This document shows positions 34,241 through 43,626 of a stretch of 48,055 nucleotides of DNA, one piece after another. Source of the DNA: Myxococcota bacterium. GTDB lineage: Bacteria; Myxococcota_A; Polyangia; Polyangiales; JANWZI01. A program made the position numbers and the translations under genes. Below the pieces are notes generated by a model. The model did no database searches, was not told where the DNA came from, and saw only the letters and a program-made list of their open reading frames with translations. Numbering within the stretch: the first letter of the stretch is position 1; every line of letters begins with the position of its first letter. The DNA lies in NCBI GenBank assembly GCA_025054695.1, contig JANWZI010000019.1, positions 1-48,055 of the forward strand, written 5' to 3'.

Positions 34241-34287
34241 CGAATCCGAAATGAGGCGCGAACCGCCAGGCTCGAGTCGACCCATCG

Positions 34288-35931
34288 TCACCGTCCCGAG
34301 CTTCGAGCGAGTCGGACGACGTCCGACGCTCGAGCCAGGAGCGCAATCCCCCACGACATACCGAGCAGACCCGCAGCCACTCCGACGGCTGCCGCCGTCC
34401 ATTGCGACGGTAGCCACAGTCCGGCGCCGAGGCCGCTCGCAACGAGCACGGCCAGCGCGACGCGAGCCGCCGCCGGCGCCTGCGGTCGAGCTCCGAGCGC
34501 CGCCGAAAAGGCGAGGATCGCGCACGCCGCCGTCGCCCCGAGCACGAGCACGACCACGAGGAGTCGAACACCCGTCGGCCCCAGAGCTCCACGCCCCGCG
34601 GCGCGAACCAGTTGCTCCGGCCCGTTTGCGAGCATGCGGCCGGAGACGGTCACCGAGGCAATTTCACGCCGATCGAGCTCTTGCAGCACCCCGTGACGAT
34701 CGGGCGCGAGGATGCGGAATACCCTGCCCTCGCGCACGTGCAGCGCGACGTCGGCGGCCACGCCGTTGCGAAAGAAGCGCGGCGCCTCGATCGTCGCCCG
34801 CTCGGTCGCCAGGGCCACCGTCACGTCGCGCAACTCCCCCTCCTGCACGCGCAGGTAGCCCTCGTAGAGCCGCTCGCGCTCACGACGCTGGCTCGCCGAA
34901 TCGAACGGCGCCCGATGCACGACGAGCGCGTCGAGCGGGCGGCTCGTCGGCACGCGCTCGAAGTACACGCCGGAACCGACCAGGGCCATCGCCGTGAGCG
35001 TCGCGATGGCGGCGAAGCCCAGCACCGGCAGCATGGAGGCTGCGGCGGCCGCACGGGTGCTCGTCGCGCGTGCGAGCGCGACCAGAGCCCCGTCGGATCC
35101 CGCAGGCCCCAGCAGCACCGGCACCGCGGAGCCCGCGGCGGCCGCGAGCACCTCGGCGGGGATCGCCCCGCTGAACGCTCCGGCCTGCGGCGCGCCGCCC
35201 AGCGCCTCACTTGCCGCACGCGCGAGCGTCCCCAACGCCCGTCCTGATTCGACGACGACGACGAGACCCATCGTCACGAAGGCGACCAGCAGGCACCCTC
35301 CGCCGACGCCCGCGACGACGACCATCCACGGCGAGCGCATGCGCCACGCGAGCAACCCGGCCAGCAACGGCGCGAGCAGGGAAGCCGCGATCGACGCGGT
35401 CCTCTCGACGTCCGGCGAGGCTGCCGACAGAACGCCGCGCGCCCCCGCTCCGAGCACGCCCGCGCACCACAGCGTCGCCGTGACGGGAACGAGGAGCCCG
35501 AGCACGAATCCCATACCACGAAGAAGACCCTGCTCGCGCCGGAGCCGCTCGGCGAGGCTCCCCGATGCGCCCAGGCGCGCGCCCGGCGCGTCGGTACGCG
35601 CAAGCCACGCCTCCGCGTGGCGCAGCGCCGCCGCGAGAAACGCGAACGACCAGAACCAGAACAGTACCCCCGTCCCCCCCATCGCGACCGCGGACGCCGT
35701 CGACACGACGACGGCCGTCCCCCCGACCGTCGTCGTTGCGGCGAGCGTCACGACCGCGGCGCGCTGGGTACCCGGGGCTTCCTCGTCCGTTCCGAGCCCG
35801 AGCACGGCGAGCCGCAGTCGCGCGAGCTGAGGCACCCCGCCGCGGATCGTGAGTGTGAGCGCAGCGAGCGCCGCGACGACGCCGCCCATGAGCACGGCCA
35901 GCAGGGGCCATCCGGTCAGTGGATGCGTCAC
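34288..35931 (-). CDS. AGCS (sodium:alanine symporter)-like multipass membrane protein
   Basis: About 547 residues from GTG 35931. Segment VVTLAATTTVGGTAVVVSTASAVAMGGTGVLFWFWSFAFLAAALRHAEAWLA aligns in layout with the AGCS signature (small residues, TVG-G, then FW-W and a helix ending in an AEA-L), although the central GTGNI motif is changed to GGTAVV. About ten hydrophobic segments follow, plus a beta-rich region near residues 370-450 (ELRDVTVALATERATIEAP) not seen in ordinary AGCS proteins. It may be a remote or repurposed transporter. The original start could also be the ATG at 36024. Confidence 0.6.
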   Translation of the reverse strand: MTHPLTGWPLLAVLMGGVVAALAALTLTIRGGVPQLARLRLAVLGLGTDEEAPGTQRAAVVTLAATTTVGGTAVVVSTASAVAMGGTGVLFWFWSFAFLAAALRHAEAWLARTDAPGARLGASGSLAERLRREQGLLRGMGFVLGLLVPVTATLWCAGVLGAGARGVLSAASPDVERTASIAASLLAPLLAGLLAWRMRSPWMVVVAGVGGGCLLVAFVTMGLVVVVESGRALGTLARAASEALGGAPQAGAFSGAIPAEVLAAAAGSAVPVLLGPAGSDGALVALARATSTRAAAAASMLPVLGFAAIATLTAMALVGSGVYFERVPTSRPLDALVVHRAPFDSASQRRERERLYEGYLRVQEGELRDVTVALATERATIEAPRFFRNGVAADVALHVREGRVFRILAPDRHGVLQELDRREIASVTVSGRMLANGPEQLVRAAGRGALGPTGVRLLVVVLVLGATAACAILAFSAALGARPQAPAAARVALAVLVASGLGAGLWLPSQWTAAAVGVAAGLLGMSWGIALLARASDVVRLARSSGR

Positions 35932-36094
35932 GCGCGATGGCCTCGTGCCAGCCGAACCACCCGCATCAAAGCGCACCCGCGACGCGCCCCGTCGCCGGTC
36001 GAGACACGGGCTGCCCAAGGCCACCCAGCCGTCCGCGCCTCGTCCGCAGCGGCCCCGTTGCCGAACGAGCCCGTCGCTTCCGGGCGTACCGCCG

Positions 36095-38275
36095 TCACTC
36101 GCGCTCGAGGATCACGAACTGGACTCGCCGGTTGCGGGCACGATTGGCCGGCGTGATGTTCGGAACGAGCGGCCGTGTCGGGCCGTAGCCGCGCGCCTCG
36201 AGCCGTGTCCCGTCCACACCGTGCTCGATGAGCCAGCGGCGCACGCTCTCCGCACGGCGCTGCGAGAGGTCCATGTTGTGCTCGGGACGGCCCGTGTTGT
36301 CCGTGTGGCCCTGGATCTCGATCCGCCGCAGGTTCGGATTGCGGATCATCACGTCGGCGATCTCCTCCATGAGCGGATGGCTGTCCGGGAGGATCTCGTC
36401 GCTGTCGGTCGCGAAGTTGATCTGACGCCGGATCTGGATCTCTCGCGGACGCACCGTCACCGTGGGTCGCCGCGGCCGTCGCACGAGCGCGATGTCGACC
36501 GACGCCGTCTGCCGCGCGTTGACGACGAACTGCACCTGCTTGATGAGGAACTCGTCGGCCTCGACGCGCGCCGTGTAGGGCCCGGGCGGCAGATCGCGCA
36601 CCGCGAACCGGCCCGACGCATCGCTCATCGCCGTTCGGGTCGCCGTGCCCGTGATCAGGACGGTCGCGGCGACGGCGGCGCCCGCCTCGTCGGTCACGCG
36701 CCCCTCGGCGTGGCCGACCCGAGGCAGCGCGACGAGCTCGCACCGCACTTCCACGTCACCGCCTTGGGCGGGAATCGTGCCGGAGCAGGTGGCCGGATTG
36801 TACTCCGGGTGCGTGATCTCGAGGGCGACGTCGCCCGGCTCGAGCGCATACGTCGCAAAGCGCCCGTCGTCGCCGGAGAGCAGCGCCGTCAGATCGCGCC
36901 CTGGGAAGCGGATCGTCGCGTTCGCGACGGGCGTTTCGGCGCCCTGCTCGAGGACGCGGCCGATGAGCCGACCCCGAGGCGGTGGCGGTACCTCCACGCG
37001 TTCGGTCCGAACCACCTCGCGAACCTGGGGCTCGGGCACCGGCGGCGGCCGCGTGTCGTACGCATACGACAGACCGATCATCACGTTGTACGGGGCCATC
37101 GCCGCCAGCTCGCGCACGAACGTGGACGTCCCGAGCACCCCGACGTCGAGCCCGACCACGCCCTGCAGCCCCCGCACGGGCGGCTGCACGCGCACGCCCA
37201 GGGTGATCCGCGAGGGGAACGAGGAAAACCCCTGCCGGTCGAGGCAACCGTCCTGCCCCGCGGCCGGCTCCTCCGGCATCTCGGGATCGGGGATGTACAG
37301 GCAGTCGTACCCCTGACGATTGACCGGGACCGCGAGCGTCCACTCGAGCATCGGATGCAGGTAGAAATCCTCGGCGGCGCGAAGCGGCGCTTCCAGACCG
37401 AGGGCGACGTTGAAGAAGTCGGTGCGATTGACGCCGAGCGCGAAACGCTCGACGCGCGAAACGAGGTGCCGATCCTCGTACTCGCGCAGACGGGGATCGG
37501 GCAGGGCCGCATAGCGCGCGTTCTCGACGTCTTCGATGAGCTTGGCGGAGTTGTCGAGCTCGTACTGAAGGTTCAGGCGAAGCACGAGCGGCACGGGCGA
37601 TTGCAGCCGCCGCAGATCCGCGGTGACGTTGCCTCGCAGACCGGCCGACGTGCTCCCCAGCACCAGCCCGATGTCGCCCACGCGATTGAGCAACGAGAGC
37701 ACCAGATCGCCGCCCAGCGCGAGGACGGGAGTGGGCCAAAACCAGACCTTGACCCCGAGAGACGTGTCCCCGAGCACCTGGAAAAGCTTCGGCTCTTCCT
37801 GGCTATTGAAGTTCGCGTGGCTCCTGAGCGAGGCGAACAGCTCGACCATGTCCGCCACGGTCCACGAGAGCGACAGCACCCCGCCGACGCGCTCGTTCTC
37901 GTCGCCCGGCTCGAGGAAGTCGCTCGCGAAGAAGAACTCGGTCGCGAGCTGCAGCCGGAACGCGTCCACGGCGCCGCCCGCTGCATCGACCACGTACAGG
38001 CCTCCCGTCGGACCGTCGAGGCTGTTGCCCATGCGCAGCCGCTCGGCGCGGTGCGCCTCGGCATCGGCGTCCGCAGCTCCGCCTTCCGACTCGGGCTCGC
38101 CTTCCTCGGTGTCCTCCTCGAGCAACGCTTCTTCCTCGGCGGTCGCGTCGGAACCGGATCCCCCTTCGTCCTCGTCGAACTCGTCGTCGAATTCGTCGTC
38201 CTGCGCGGAAGCGGATGGCGCAGCCAGCGGCACAAGACCGACCAGGCATGTCGTCAGCAGCAAGCGTCGCATCAT
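36095..38275 (-). CDS. OmpA-family outer membrane protein with carboxypeptidase-regulatory repeats
   Basis: A 726-residue protein from ATG 38275 (MMRRLLLTTCLVGLVPLAAPSASAQ signal). After a very acidic segment (DDEFDDEFDEDEGG) comes a beta-barrel-like region with many amphipathic strands, then two carboxypeptidase-regulatory-like Ig domains (RLIGRVLEQGAETPVANATIRFPG, and GRVTDEAGAAVAATVLITG), and a C-terminal OmpA peptidoglycan-binding domain: INFATDSDEILPDSHPLMEEIADVM and IEIQGHTDNTGRPEHNMDLSQRRAESVR. The OmpA part should anchor it to the wall. Wholly typical of myxobacterial envelope proteins. Confidence 0.92.
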   Translation of the reverse strand: MMRRLLLTTCLVGLVPLAAPSASAQDDEFDDEFDEDEGGSGSDATAEEEALLEEDTEEGEPESEGGAADADAEAHRAERLRMGNSLDGPTGGLYVVDAAGGAVDAFRLQLATEFFFASDFLEPGDENERVGGVLSLSWTVADMVELFASLRSHANFNSQEEPKLFQVLGDTSLGVKVWFWPTPVLALGGDLVLSLLNRVGDIGLVLGSTSAGLRGNVTADLRRLQSPVPLVLRLNLQYELDNSAKLIEDVENARYAALPDPRLREYEDRHLVSRVERFALGVNRTDFFNVALGLEAPLRAAEDFYLHPMLEWTLAVPVNRQGYDCLYIPDPEMPEEPAAGQDGCLDRQGFSSFPSRITLGVRVQPPVRGLQGVVGLDVGVLGTSTFVRELAAMAPYNVMIGLSYAYDTRPPPVPEPQVREVVRTERVEVPPPPRGRLIGRVLEQGAETPVANATIRFPGRDLTALLSGDDGRFATYALEPGDVALEITHPEYNPATCSGTIPAQGGDVEVRCELVALPRVGHAEGRVTDEAGAAVAATVLITGTATRTAMSDASGRFAVRDLPPGPYTARVEADEFLIKQVQFVVNARQTASVDIALVRRPRRPTVTVRPREIQIRRQINFATDSDEILPDSHPLMEEIADVMIRNPNLRRIEIQGHTDNTGRPEHNMDLSQRRAESVRRWLIEHGVDGTRLEARGYGPTRPLVPNITPANRARNRRVQFVILERE

Positions 38276-38520
38276 GGAGCAGTCCCTCGGACCAGGTCCG
38301 GGCGTTTCATACACCGTCACCCTTCCGGCGTAAACGGCGCCGCAGCCATCGCCGTGAGGCAGGCGAGGCCGGCGCGGCCAGCGACTCGCCACCCGGGCCA
38401 GCCTGCGTCACTCCGAACTTGGTCGCCCACGGCGCTCGCGCCTGGCGCCGTCCCCTTTCCGACCCGGAATCGGACGTAGCGAGCGATGCCCGTCGACCCC
38501 CGACGAGACGGGGAGGACAG

Positions 38521-39477
38521 TCAGGCGGTCATCTCGACGCGGAACAGGTGGCGTCCGAGGAAAAAGTAATCGGCGTGCCCCAGCTCGCGTTCCCCGCGGA
38601 TGCGCACGAAGGTGCCGTTTCGGCTTGCGGTGTCCACGAGCTGAAACCGGCCCTCACCCGTCAGCTCGACTCGCGCGTGCCGGCCGGACATGTACACGTC
38701 GTCGGGAAAGTTCATGTCGCAGTCCTCGCGCCCGATGGTCACCACGTTCTCGCGCGCACAGAACACCATCCCCGGCACTCCGCCGCGCAGGATCTGCGTG
38801 ATCCGGAAGGGGCTAGGCCGGCGTGGCGACGAGTAGAAATAGGTCTGGTCGGGATCCGGCCCCGAGGTGTCGCGGGGCGTCGGGTCGAGACGAAAGACCT
38901 GCTCGCCGCACAGGAACTGCGTTCCGGGCTCGATCGGCGTCGGCTGCTTCACCCGAACGTAGACGCCATTGTGGCTTCCCTCGTCACGGACCACGAGCTT
39001 TTCGCCCCGGTAGATGAAGTTGGCATGGCGCGGGGAGACCCAGACGTCGCCGGGCAGCACGATCTGCCCGTCCTTGCGGCCCGCGACGTGCTCGGTGCCC
39101 TGCAGCAGGAACGTCAGCCCCTCGACCCCTTGCTCGCCCCGGATCAAGACGAGCCGGGCCTTGCCGGGAGCCTGCATCGGACCGAAGTACTCGACCTGCC
39201 GCTGCAGCGCCTCGGGTGGCACCACGGCGCCGCAGGCCCCGCAGAACTTGTGTCCCGGAGGCACGGGGCTACTGCACTGCTTGCAAACGTAATGGCGCGC
39301 CTGTTCCATGGATTCCTCCGCGATCGGCGCCTCGAGGGCCCGTTCGCTCGCCGGTGGCTCCGGGGGATCGAGCGACAGCGGCGTGCCGCACTCGACGCAC
39401 CGCGGGCCGCCCATGGGCGTGAACGTGTCGCACGCGCCACAAGCGATCCCGATGCCCTCGTCCATCGACCACCGCAT
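38521..39477 (-). CDS. Double zinc-ribbon, double FHA-domain protein
   Basis: About 318 residues from ATG 39477 (or ATG 39465). Two zinc ribbons open the protein: CGACDTFTPMGGPRCVECG (CX2C pairs) and YVCKQCSSPVPPGHKFCGACG. Two FHA domains follow, each with the phospho-Thr-binding G-R and S-x-x-H pattern: AGRKDGQIVLPGDVWVSPRHAN with SHNGVYV, and IGREDCDMNFPDDVYMSGRHAR with SRNGTFV. FHA domains read phosphothreonine left by Ser/Thr kinases, which are plentiful in myxobacteria. Partner unknown. Confidence 0.9.
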   Translation of the reverse strand: MRWSMDEGIGIACGACDTFTPMGGPRCVECGTPLSLDPPEPPASERALEAPIAEESMEQARHYVCKQCSSPVPPGHKFCGACGAVVPPEALQRQVEYFGPMQAPGKARLVLIRGEQGVEGLTFLLQGTEHVAGRKDGQIVLPGDVWVSPRHANFIYRGEKLVVRDEGSHNGVYVRVKQPTPIEPGTQFLCGEQVFRLDPTPRDTSGPDPDQTYFYSSPRRPSPFRITQILRGGVPGMVFCARENVVTIGREDCDMNFPDDVYMSGRHARVELTGEGRFQLVDTASRNGTFVRIRGERELGHADYFFLGRHLFRVEMTA

Positions 39478-39564
39478 CCGGCCTTCTAGAGGAACTGCCT
39501 CCGAGCCGTCAACCGACGGGCCGAAGGCATCGCGCGTGGCCGCAAGCACGCAAGCCAACCCGCT

Positions 39565-39676
39565 CCGGAAACGGACTCGGACGCGGGCTCGGACTCGGAC
39601 TCGGGCTCAGGCTCGGTCTCGTACTCGGTCTCGGGCTCGGGCTCAGGCTCGGACTCGGTCTCGGTCTCGGGCTCGC
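39565..39676. repeat. NCCGAG hexamer repeat, block 8
   Basis: About 110 bp of CTCGGA/CTCGGG/CTCGGT units between two reverse-strand genes, downstream of the YkgJ-HExxH gene's neighbour start and upstream of its 3' end. It follows the 3' end of the YkgJ gene (39716) when read on the reverse strand. Confidence 0.85.
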
Positions 39677-39715
39677 AGAACCCCACTGCCCCGTCAACCA
39701 ACGTGACCGCCCTTG

Positions 39716-40816
39716 TCAGAGGCTGAGGCCGATCTGGCGGCGAGCGTGCAAGCAGCCCGGCCCCCCGGGCTCCAGCTCGCGACACGCGCGGGGTCGAATC
39801 TCGTACAGCGCGCACGCATACGATCCGTCGATCGCATCCGGGCCGGTGAGCGCGATGCATCGGCCCCCGTCGCGCCGCAGTTCCTGACCGCACGCGTGGC
39901 GGAGCAGCAGATGCGGCGCGCGGCGCGCGAGCGGCTCGCGCGGCCCGACCGGCACGACGTCGTAGCCCTCGCGACAGCAGGCCGCGCATCGACGACAGTC
40001 GAGCGATTCCTCGAAGCGGTCACACGCCCGCTCGTCGCATCGCACCCGTGCGCCGTGCTGGGTGCAGTCTCCGACGCGGACGCCACGACCGCGACGTCGG
40101 ATCCAGACGCACCGACCGCAACGCGCTTCGTCGTCGCGGTGCACGTGGCCGCCCAATCGATGGCGGGGTCGAACGGGCGCCGCGGTCGAAAACAGCGTCT
40201 CATCAGGCACCCCATGCGCGACGACGGCGTGGACGATGCGCGCGCTGGCCTCGAGGGCCCGCTCCAGGTGCGGCGCGAAGGGCGCGCGGCGGGCGCGAAC
40301 GACGGCCTGCCGCGCCCGCGTCGAAGTCGGATCCGCTCGGGGCTCGAGCGGATCGTCACCCAGGCCGTCGTAGAAGGCGCGATGCTCGGTGGTCGGCGCC
40401 AGCACTCGGCGCAGTCCCCACGGATCGAGCAGAGCGGCCTGGACACGCAGTGCGGCATGCTCGGCCGCCCGATCCGCGTCGCTCGTGTTGTCGAGGCCCC
40501 AGTCGGGCACGTCGATCGCCGCGGGGCCTGCGACGAGCCAGTGGCACAGCTCGTGAAGGATGATCTGCGCGAGACAGTCGTCGGGGTCGAGATCGCTCGG
40601 TCCGCCGATGCGGAGCGTCCGTCGCCCGTCGGTCGCGGCATAGACATCGCGCGAGCGCTCGACGCGCAACCCAAGCCGATCCGCGCACTCGAGCCACACC
40701 AGATCGAGCGGGTCCGCGTATCGGCCAGACGTGGCACGCACCGAGTGCAAGTGTTGGCACGACCCGGTCGTTCGGGCGACCGCGTCCGTGACGTGAGTCC
40801 AACGACTCGGCGACAC
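39716..40816 (-). CDS. HExxH-domain protein fused to a YkgJ-type cysteine cluster
   Basis: A 366-residue protein. The N-terminal half has the zinc-protease-like motif HELCH at residues 88-92 (IILHELCHWLV), with Glu119/His120 (RAAEHAALR) a possible third ligand. The C-terminal part (from about 255) is a YkgJ-type Cys cluster: CTQHGARVRCDERAC, CRRCAACC, CGQ, RCIAL, CALYEIRPRACRELE and a final GCLHAR. YkgJ domains bind a metal centre, probably Zn or Fe-S. I know no described protein with both parts. Divergent from the aminopeptidase gene. Confidence 0.75.
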   Translation of the reverse strand: MSPSRWTHVTDAVARTTGSCQHLHSVRATSGRYADPLDLVWLECADRLGLRVERSRDVYAATDGRRTLRIGGPSDLDPDDCLAQIILHELCHWLVAGPAAIDVPDWGLDNTSDADRAAEHAALRVQAALLDPWGLRRVLAPTTEHRAFYDGLGDDPLEPRADPTSTRARQAVVRARRAPFAPHLERALEASARIVHAVVAHGVPDETLFSTAAPVRPRHRLGGHVHRDDEARCGRCVWIRRRGRGVRVGDCTQHGARVRCDERACDRFEESLDCRRCAACCREGYDVVPVGPREPLARRAPHLLLRHACGQELRRDGGRCIALTGPDAIDGSYACALYEIRPRACRELEPGGPGCLHARRQIGLSL

Positions 40817-40937
40817 GATTGCAGGACTCCCGACGTCGGGCGACTACCGCACGGGTCGCTGACAACGTAACGTACGCTGCGTGCAGCGTGAAGGGCGTCG
40901 GCGCAGCTCGTCTCCGAGCCTCGCGACGCGCAGCCGC

Positions 40938-41987
40938 GTGCACACGATCAGTTTCCAGGCGCTCGACCACCTTCGCTCGGTCGCGGTGGACCCGAACTTC
41001 GAAATCGCCGCACGCAACGCCGTCTGCAACGCGCTCGGCCTCGAGGCCGGGGATCGTCTCGCCATCGTCGCGGAGACGGGGCTCGATGCGATTGCCGCAT
41101 CCCTCGTCGCCGCCGCGGAGGCGGCGGGCGTGGAAGTGACGGCGGTTCTGGTCGACGCCGACCGCGTCCGCAGCGAGCCCTTCGTCGAGCGCCTCGAAGC
41201 GATACTCGCCGACGTCGACGGATCGATCTTCGTGGGCAGCGTCGCCGGCCTGCCCAAGGCGTTTCGACGCAGACTGCTGCGAACCGCGGGAACGCGCCGC
41301 CGTCACGCACACATGGCCGGCATCGGCGCGGAGATGATGCGCCAGTCGATGCGCGCCGACTGGTCCGAGGTCGATCGCATCAGCCACGAAGTCGCCGCGC
41401 GACTCGGCAGCGCGCGACGTCTGCTCGTGACGACCTCGACGGGGAGCTCCCTGGAGGTCGAACTGGACCCCGCCCGCCCCTGGTGCGTCGGAAGCGGCTG
41501 GCTGCGCGCCCCTGGATGGACGAATCTGCCCGGTGGCGAGGTGTATGCGTCGCCCCGCTCGGTCGAGGGCGTGCTCGTGCCCGACGGAGGCATCTGGCTC
41601 CCCGACGGATCGGACCTCGGTCGCGACGGCCGACTGCGCCTCGTGCTGACCGACGGTCGGCTCGATCTCGTCGAGGGCGACCAACGCGCTGCGGCACGCC
41701 TGCTCGAGGTGCTCGACGCGCAACCGCACGGACGGCGCGTCGGGATCGTCGGGCTCGGCACGAACGTCTCCATCCTCGCGCCCACCGGCATGCTGCTCCA
41801 GGATCTCAAGATGCCAGGCGTGCATCTCACTTTCGGTGCGACGGTCGCGCAGCAAACCGGCGCCGACTGGGACAGCCTGCTCGAGGTGCCCGCCCTGGTG
41901 CGGCGCCCCGACGTGTGGGCCGACGGCGATCCGATCATGGTGCGAGGCCGTTACGCGCGCTCGTTGCTCGAGCGCGGACTGCCCTGA
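40938..41987 (+). CDS. M29-type aminopeptidase (AmpS/thermophilic metalloprotease family)
   Basis: About 349 residues from GTG 40938. The N-terminal VDPNFEIAARNAVCNALGLEAGDRLAIVAETG and the C-terminal LPGGEVYASPRSVEGVLVPDGGIWL give the M29 outline: GWTNLPGGEVYASP carries the family Glu ligand. GLGTNVSILAPTGMLLQDLKMPGVHLTFG supplies the closing His-containing segment. M29 enzymes are metal-dependent aminopeptidases with broad specificity. Not every metal ligand could be placed, so activity is likely rather than certain. Confidence 0.8.
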   Translation: MHTISFQALDHLRSVAVDPNFEIAARNAVCNALGLEAGDRLAIVAETGLDAIAASLVAAAEAAGVEVTAVLVDADRVRSEPFVERLEAILADVDGSIFVGSVAGLPKAFRRRLLRTAGTRRRHAHMAGIGAEMMRQSMRADWSEVDRISHEVAARLGSARRLLVTTSTGSSLEVELDPARPWCVGSGWLRAPGWTNLPGGEVYASPRSVEGVLVPDGGIWLPDGSDLGRDGRLRLVLTDGRLDLVEGDQRAAARLLEVLDAQPHGRRVGIVGLGTNVSILAPTGMLLQDLKMPGVHLTFGATVAQQTGADWDSLLEVPALVRRPDVWADGDPIMVRGRYARSLLERGLP

Positions 41988-42032
41988 GCGCACCGACCGC
42001 GGCTCCGCGGCGACGAGGAGAATCTCGAGGAC

Positions 42033-42175
42033 GAATCGGAGTCCGAGGCCGAGTCGCACTTCCCGTCCGACAGCGGCGGTCACGTGGCTCGATCGCGATT
42101 CGGTCTCGGGCTCGGAGTCGGAGTCGGAGTCGCTCTCGGGTCTCGGGCTCGGGTCTCGGGCTCCGACTCGGACTG
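42033..42175. repeat. NCCGAG repeat, block 9, with both orientations
   Basis: Begins with GAGTCCGAGGCCGAG units on the plus strand and ends with CTCGGG/CTCGGA units, so the two halves are inverted and could pair. Lies in the 336-bp gap between two genes on the same strand. The second half keeps a frame open upstream of the acyl-CoA dehydrogenase gene, but I do not count it as coding. Confidence 0.85.
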
Positions 42176-42323
42176 GCAACGTCGGTCCGCATCATCAACC
42201 AACCTGATCGGCGCCGTGACGCCGTGCCCGAGACCTCGATCGTGGAGCACGGGCGTCGCTGCCGAGCATGCGCGGTGCGCTGTTCGCGCGCGCGATTCAG
42301 CGATAGCCTCGGCCCGGACTTCC

Positions 42324-43466
42324 GTGCCGTACCTCTTCGAGACCGACGAGCATCGCGCGCTGCGGAACGCTGCACGAGCCTTCGCCCAGCGCGAGATCGC
42401 GCCGCACGCCGCGGCCTGGGACGAGGCCGAAGAGTTCCCCCGGGATCTGTACGCACGCGCTGCCGCGGCGGGGCTGCTCGGGATCGGCTATCCGGAACCG
42501 TTCGGTGGCCAGGGAGGCGATCTGGGTCACCTCCTCGTCGTGGCCGAAGAGCTCGTTCTGGCGGGCAAGAGCGTCGGCACCGTCGCGGGTCTGGGCTCGC
42601 TCGGCATCGCGTTGCCGCCCATCATCCGCGCCGGAAGCCCCGAGCAGATCGATCGATTCGTGCGACCGGTGCTGCGGGGGGACAAGATCGCGGCGCTCGC
42701 CGTCACCGAGCCCGACGGGGGCTCAGACGTGGCCTCGCTACGCACGCGCGCCGAGCGCGACGGCGACGACTACATCGTCCACGGCAGCAAGACGTTCATC
42801 ACCTCCGGCGTTCGCGCAGATCTGGTGACGACCGCCGTCCGAACCGGAGGGCCGGGACACGACGGAATCTCGCTGCTCGTGATCGAGCGCGGCACCCCCG
42901 GCTTCCAGGTCGGCCGAAAGCTCCGCAAGACGGGCTGGTGGGCGAGCGACACCGCCGAGCTGTTCTTCGACGGCTGCCGCGTGCCCGTGTCCAACCGCAT
43001 CGGTCCGGAAGGCGCAGGCTTCGCCCTGCTCATGGCCAACTTCGTCGGCGAGCGTGTGGGCCTGGCGGGTCAGTGCGTCGCCATCGCGGAGCTCGCGTAT
43101 CGCGAGACGGTCGCCTGGGTACGCCAGCGCCGCGCCTTCGGACGCACGCTCAGCGGGTTCCAGGTCGTCCGCCACAAGCTGGCGGAGATGGCCACCCGCA
43201 TCGCGGCCGCCCGCGCGCTCGTGGGCGAGACGGCGTCGCGGTTGCTCGCCGGCGAGGAACGCCCAGAGCTGGCCGCGATGGCCAAGAACGTCGCCTCGGA
43301 CGCCTGCGCGTACGTCTGCAACGAAGCCGTCCAGCTGCACGGGGGTCACGGCTACGTGCGCGAGACCGTCGTCGAGCGGCTGTGGCGCGACGCGCGTCTG
43401 TATCCGATCGGCGGGGGCACCCGCGAGATCATGAACGAGATCATCGCAAAGGTGGAGGGTTTTTGA
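42324..43466 (+). CDS. Acyl-CoA dehydrogenase
   Basis: A 380-residue flavoenzyme from GTG 42324, the standard acyl-CoA dehydrogenase length. Signature AVTEPDGGSDVASLRTRAERDGDDYIVHGSKTFITSG is the FAD-binding middle motif, RQRRAFGRTLSGFQVVRHKLAEM the second signature, and LHGGHGYVRE with GGGTREIMNEIIAKV closes the fold. It should oxidise an acyl-CoA to the enoyl-CoA with electrons going to ETF. The chain-length class is not clear. No ETF or thiolase gene is adjacent. It converges with the MNIO cassette. Confidence 0.95.
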   Translation: MPYLFETDEHRALRNAARAFAQREIAPHAAAWDEAEEFPRDLYARAAAAGLLGIGYPEPFGGQGGDLGHLLVVAEELVLAGKSVGTVAGLGSLGIALPPIIRAGSPEQIDRFVRPVLRGDKIAALAVTEPDGGSDVASLRTRAERDGDDYIVHGSKTFITSGVRADLVTTAVRTGGPGHDGISLLVIERGTPGFQVGRKLRKTGWWASDTAELFFDGCRVPVSNRIGPEGAGFALLMANFVGERVGLAGQCVAIAELAYRETVAWVRQRRAFGRTLSGFQVVRHKLAEMATRIAAARALVGETASRLLAGEERPELAAMAKNVASDACAYVCNEAVQLHGGHGYVRETVVERLWRDARLYPIGGGTREIMNEIIAKVEGF

Positions 43467-43626
43467 GCAGAGCCTCCGTGGACCGACCGGACGGGGCACG
43501 AGGGGTTCGCCTCACGACCGAGACGTGCATTTTCCCTCCTGTCACGGGCCCGTCTCGGGGTCCGCACCGCAGTCCGCGTCCGGACTTGAGCCGGAACACG
43601 CGGGTCCCCAATCCCGCGACGAGCCG

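Noticed and set aside
40829-40840. 12-bp palindrome CCCGACGTCGGG upstream of the M29 aminopeptidase
   Set aside because: In a GC-rich genome a 12-bp dyad is common by chance, and nothing else marks it as an operator.
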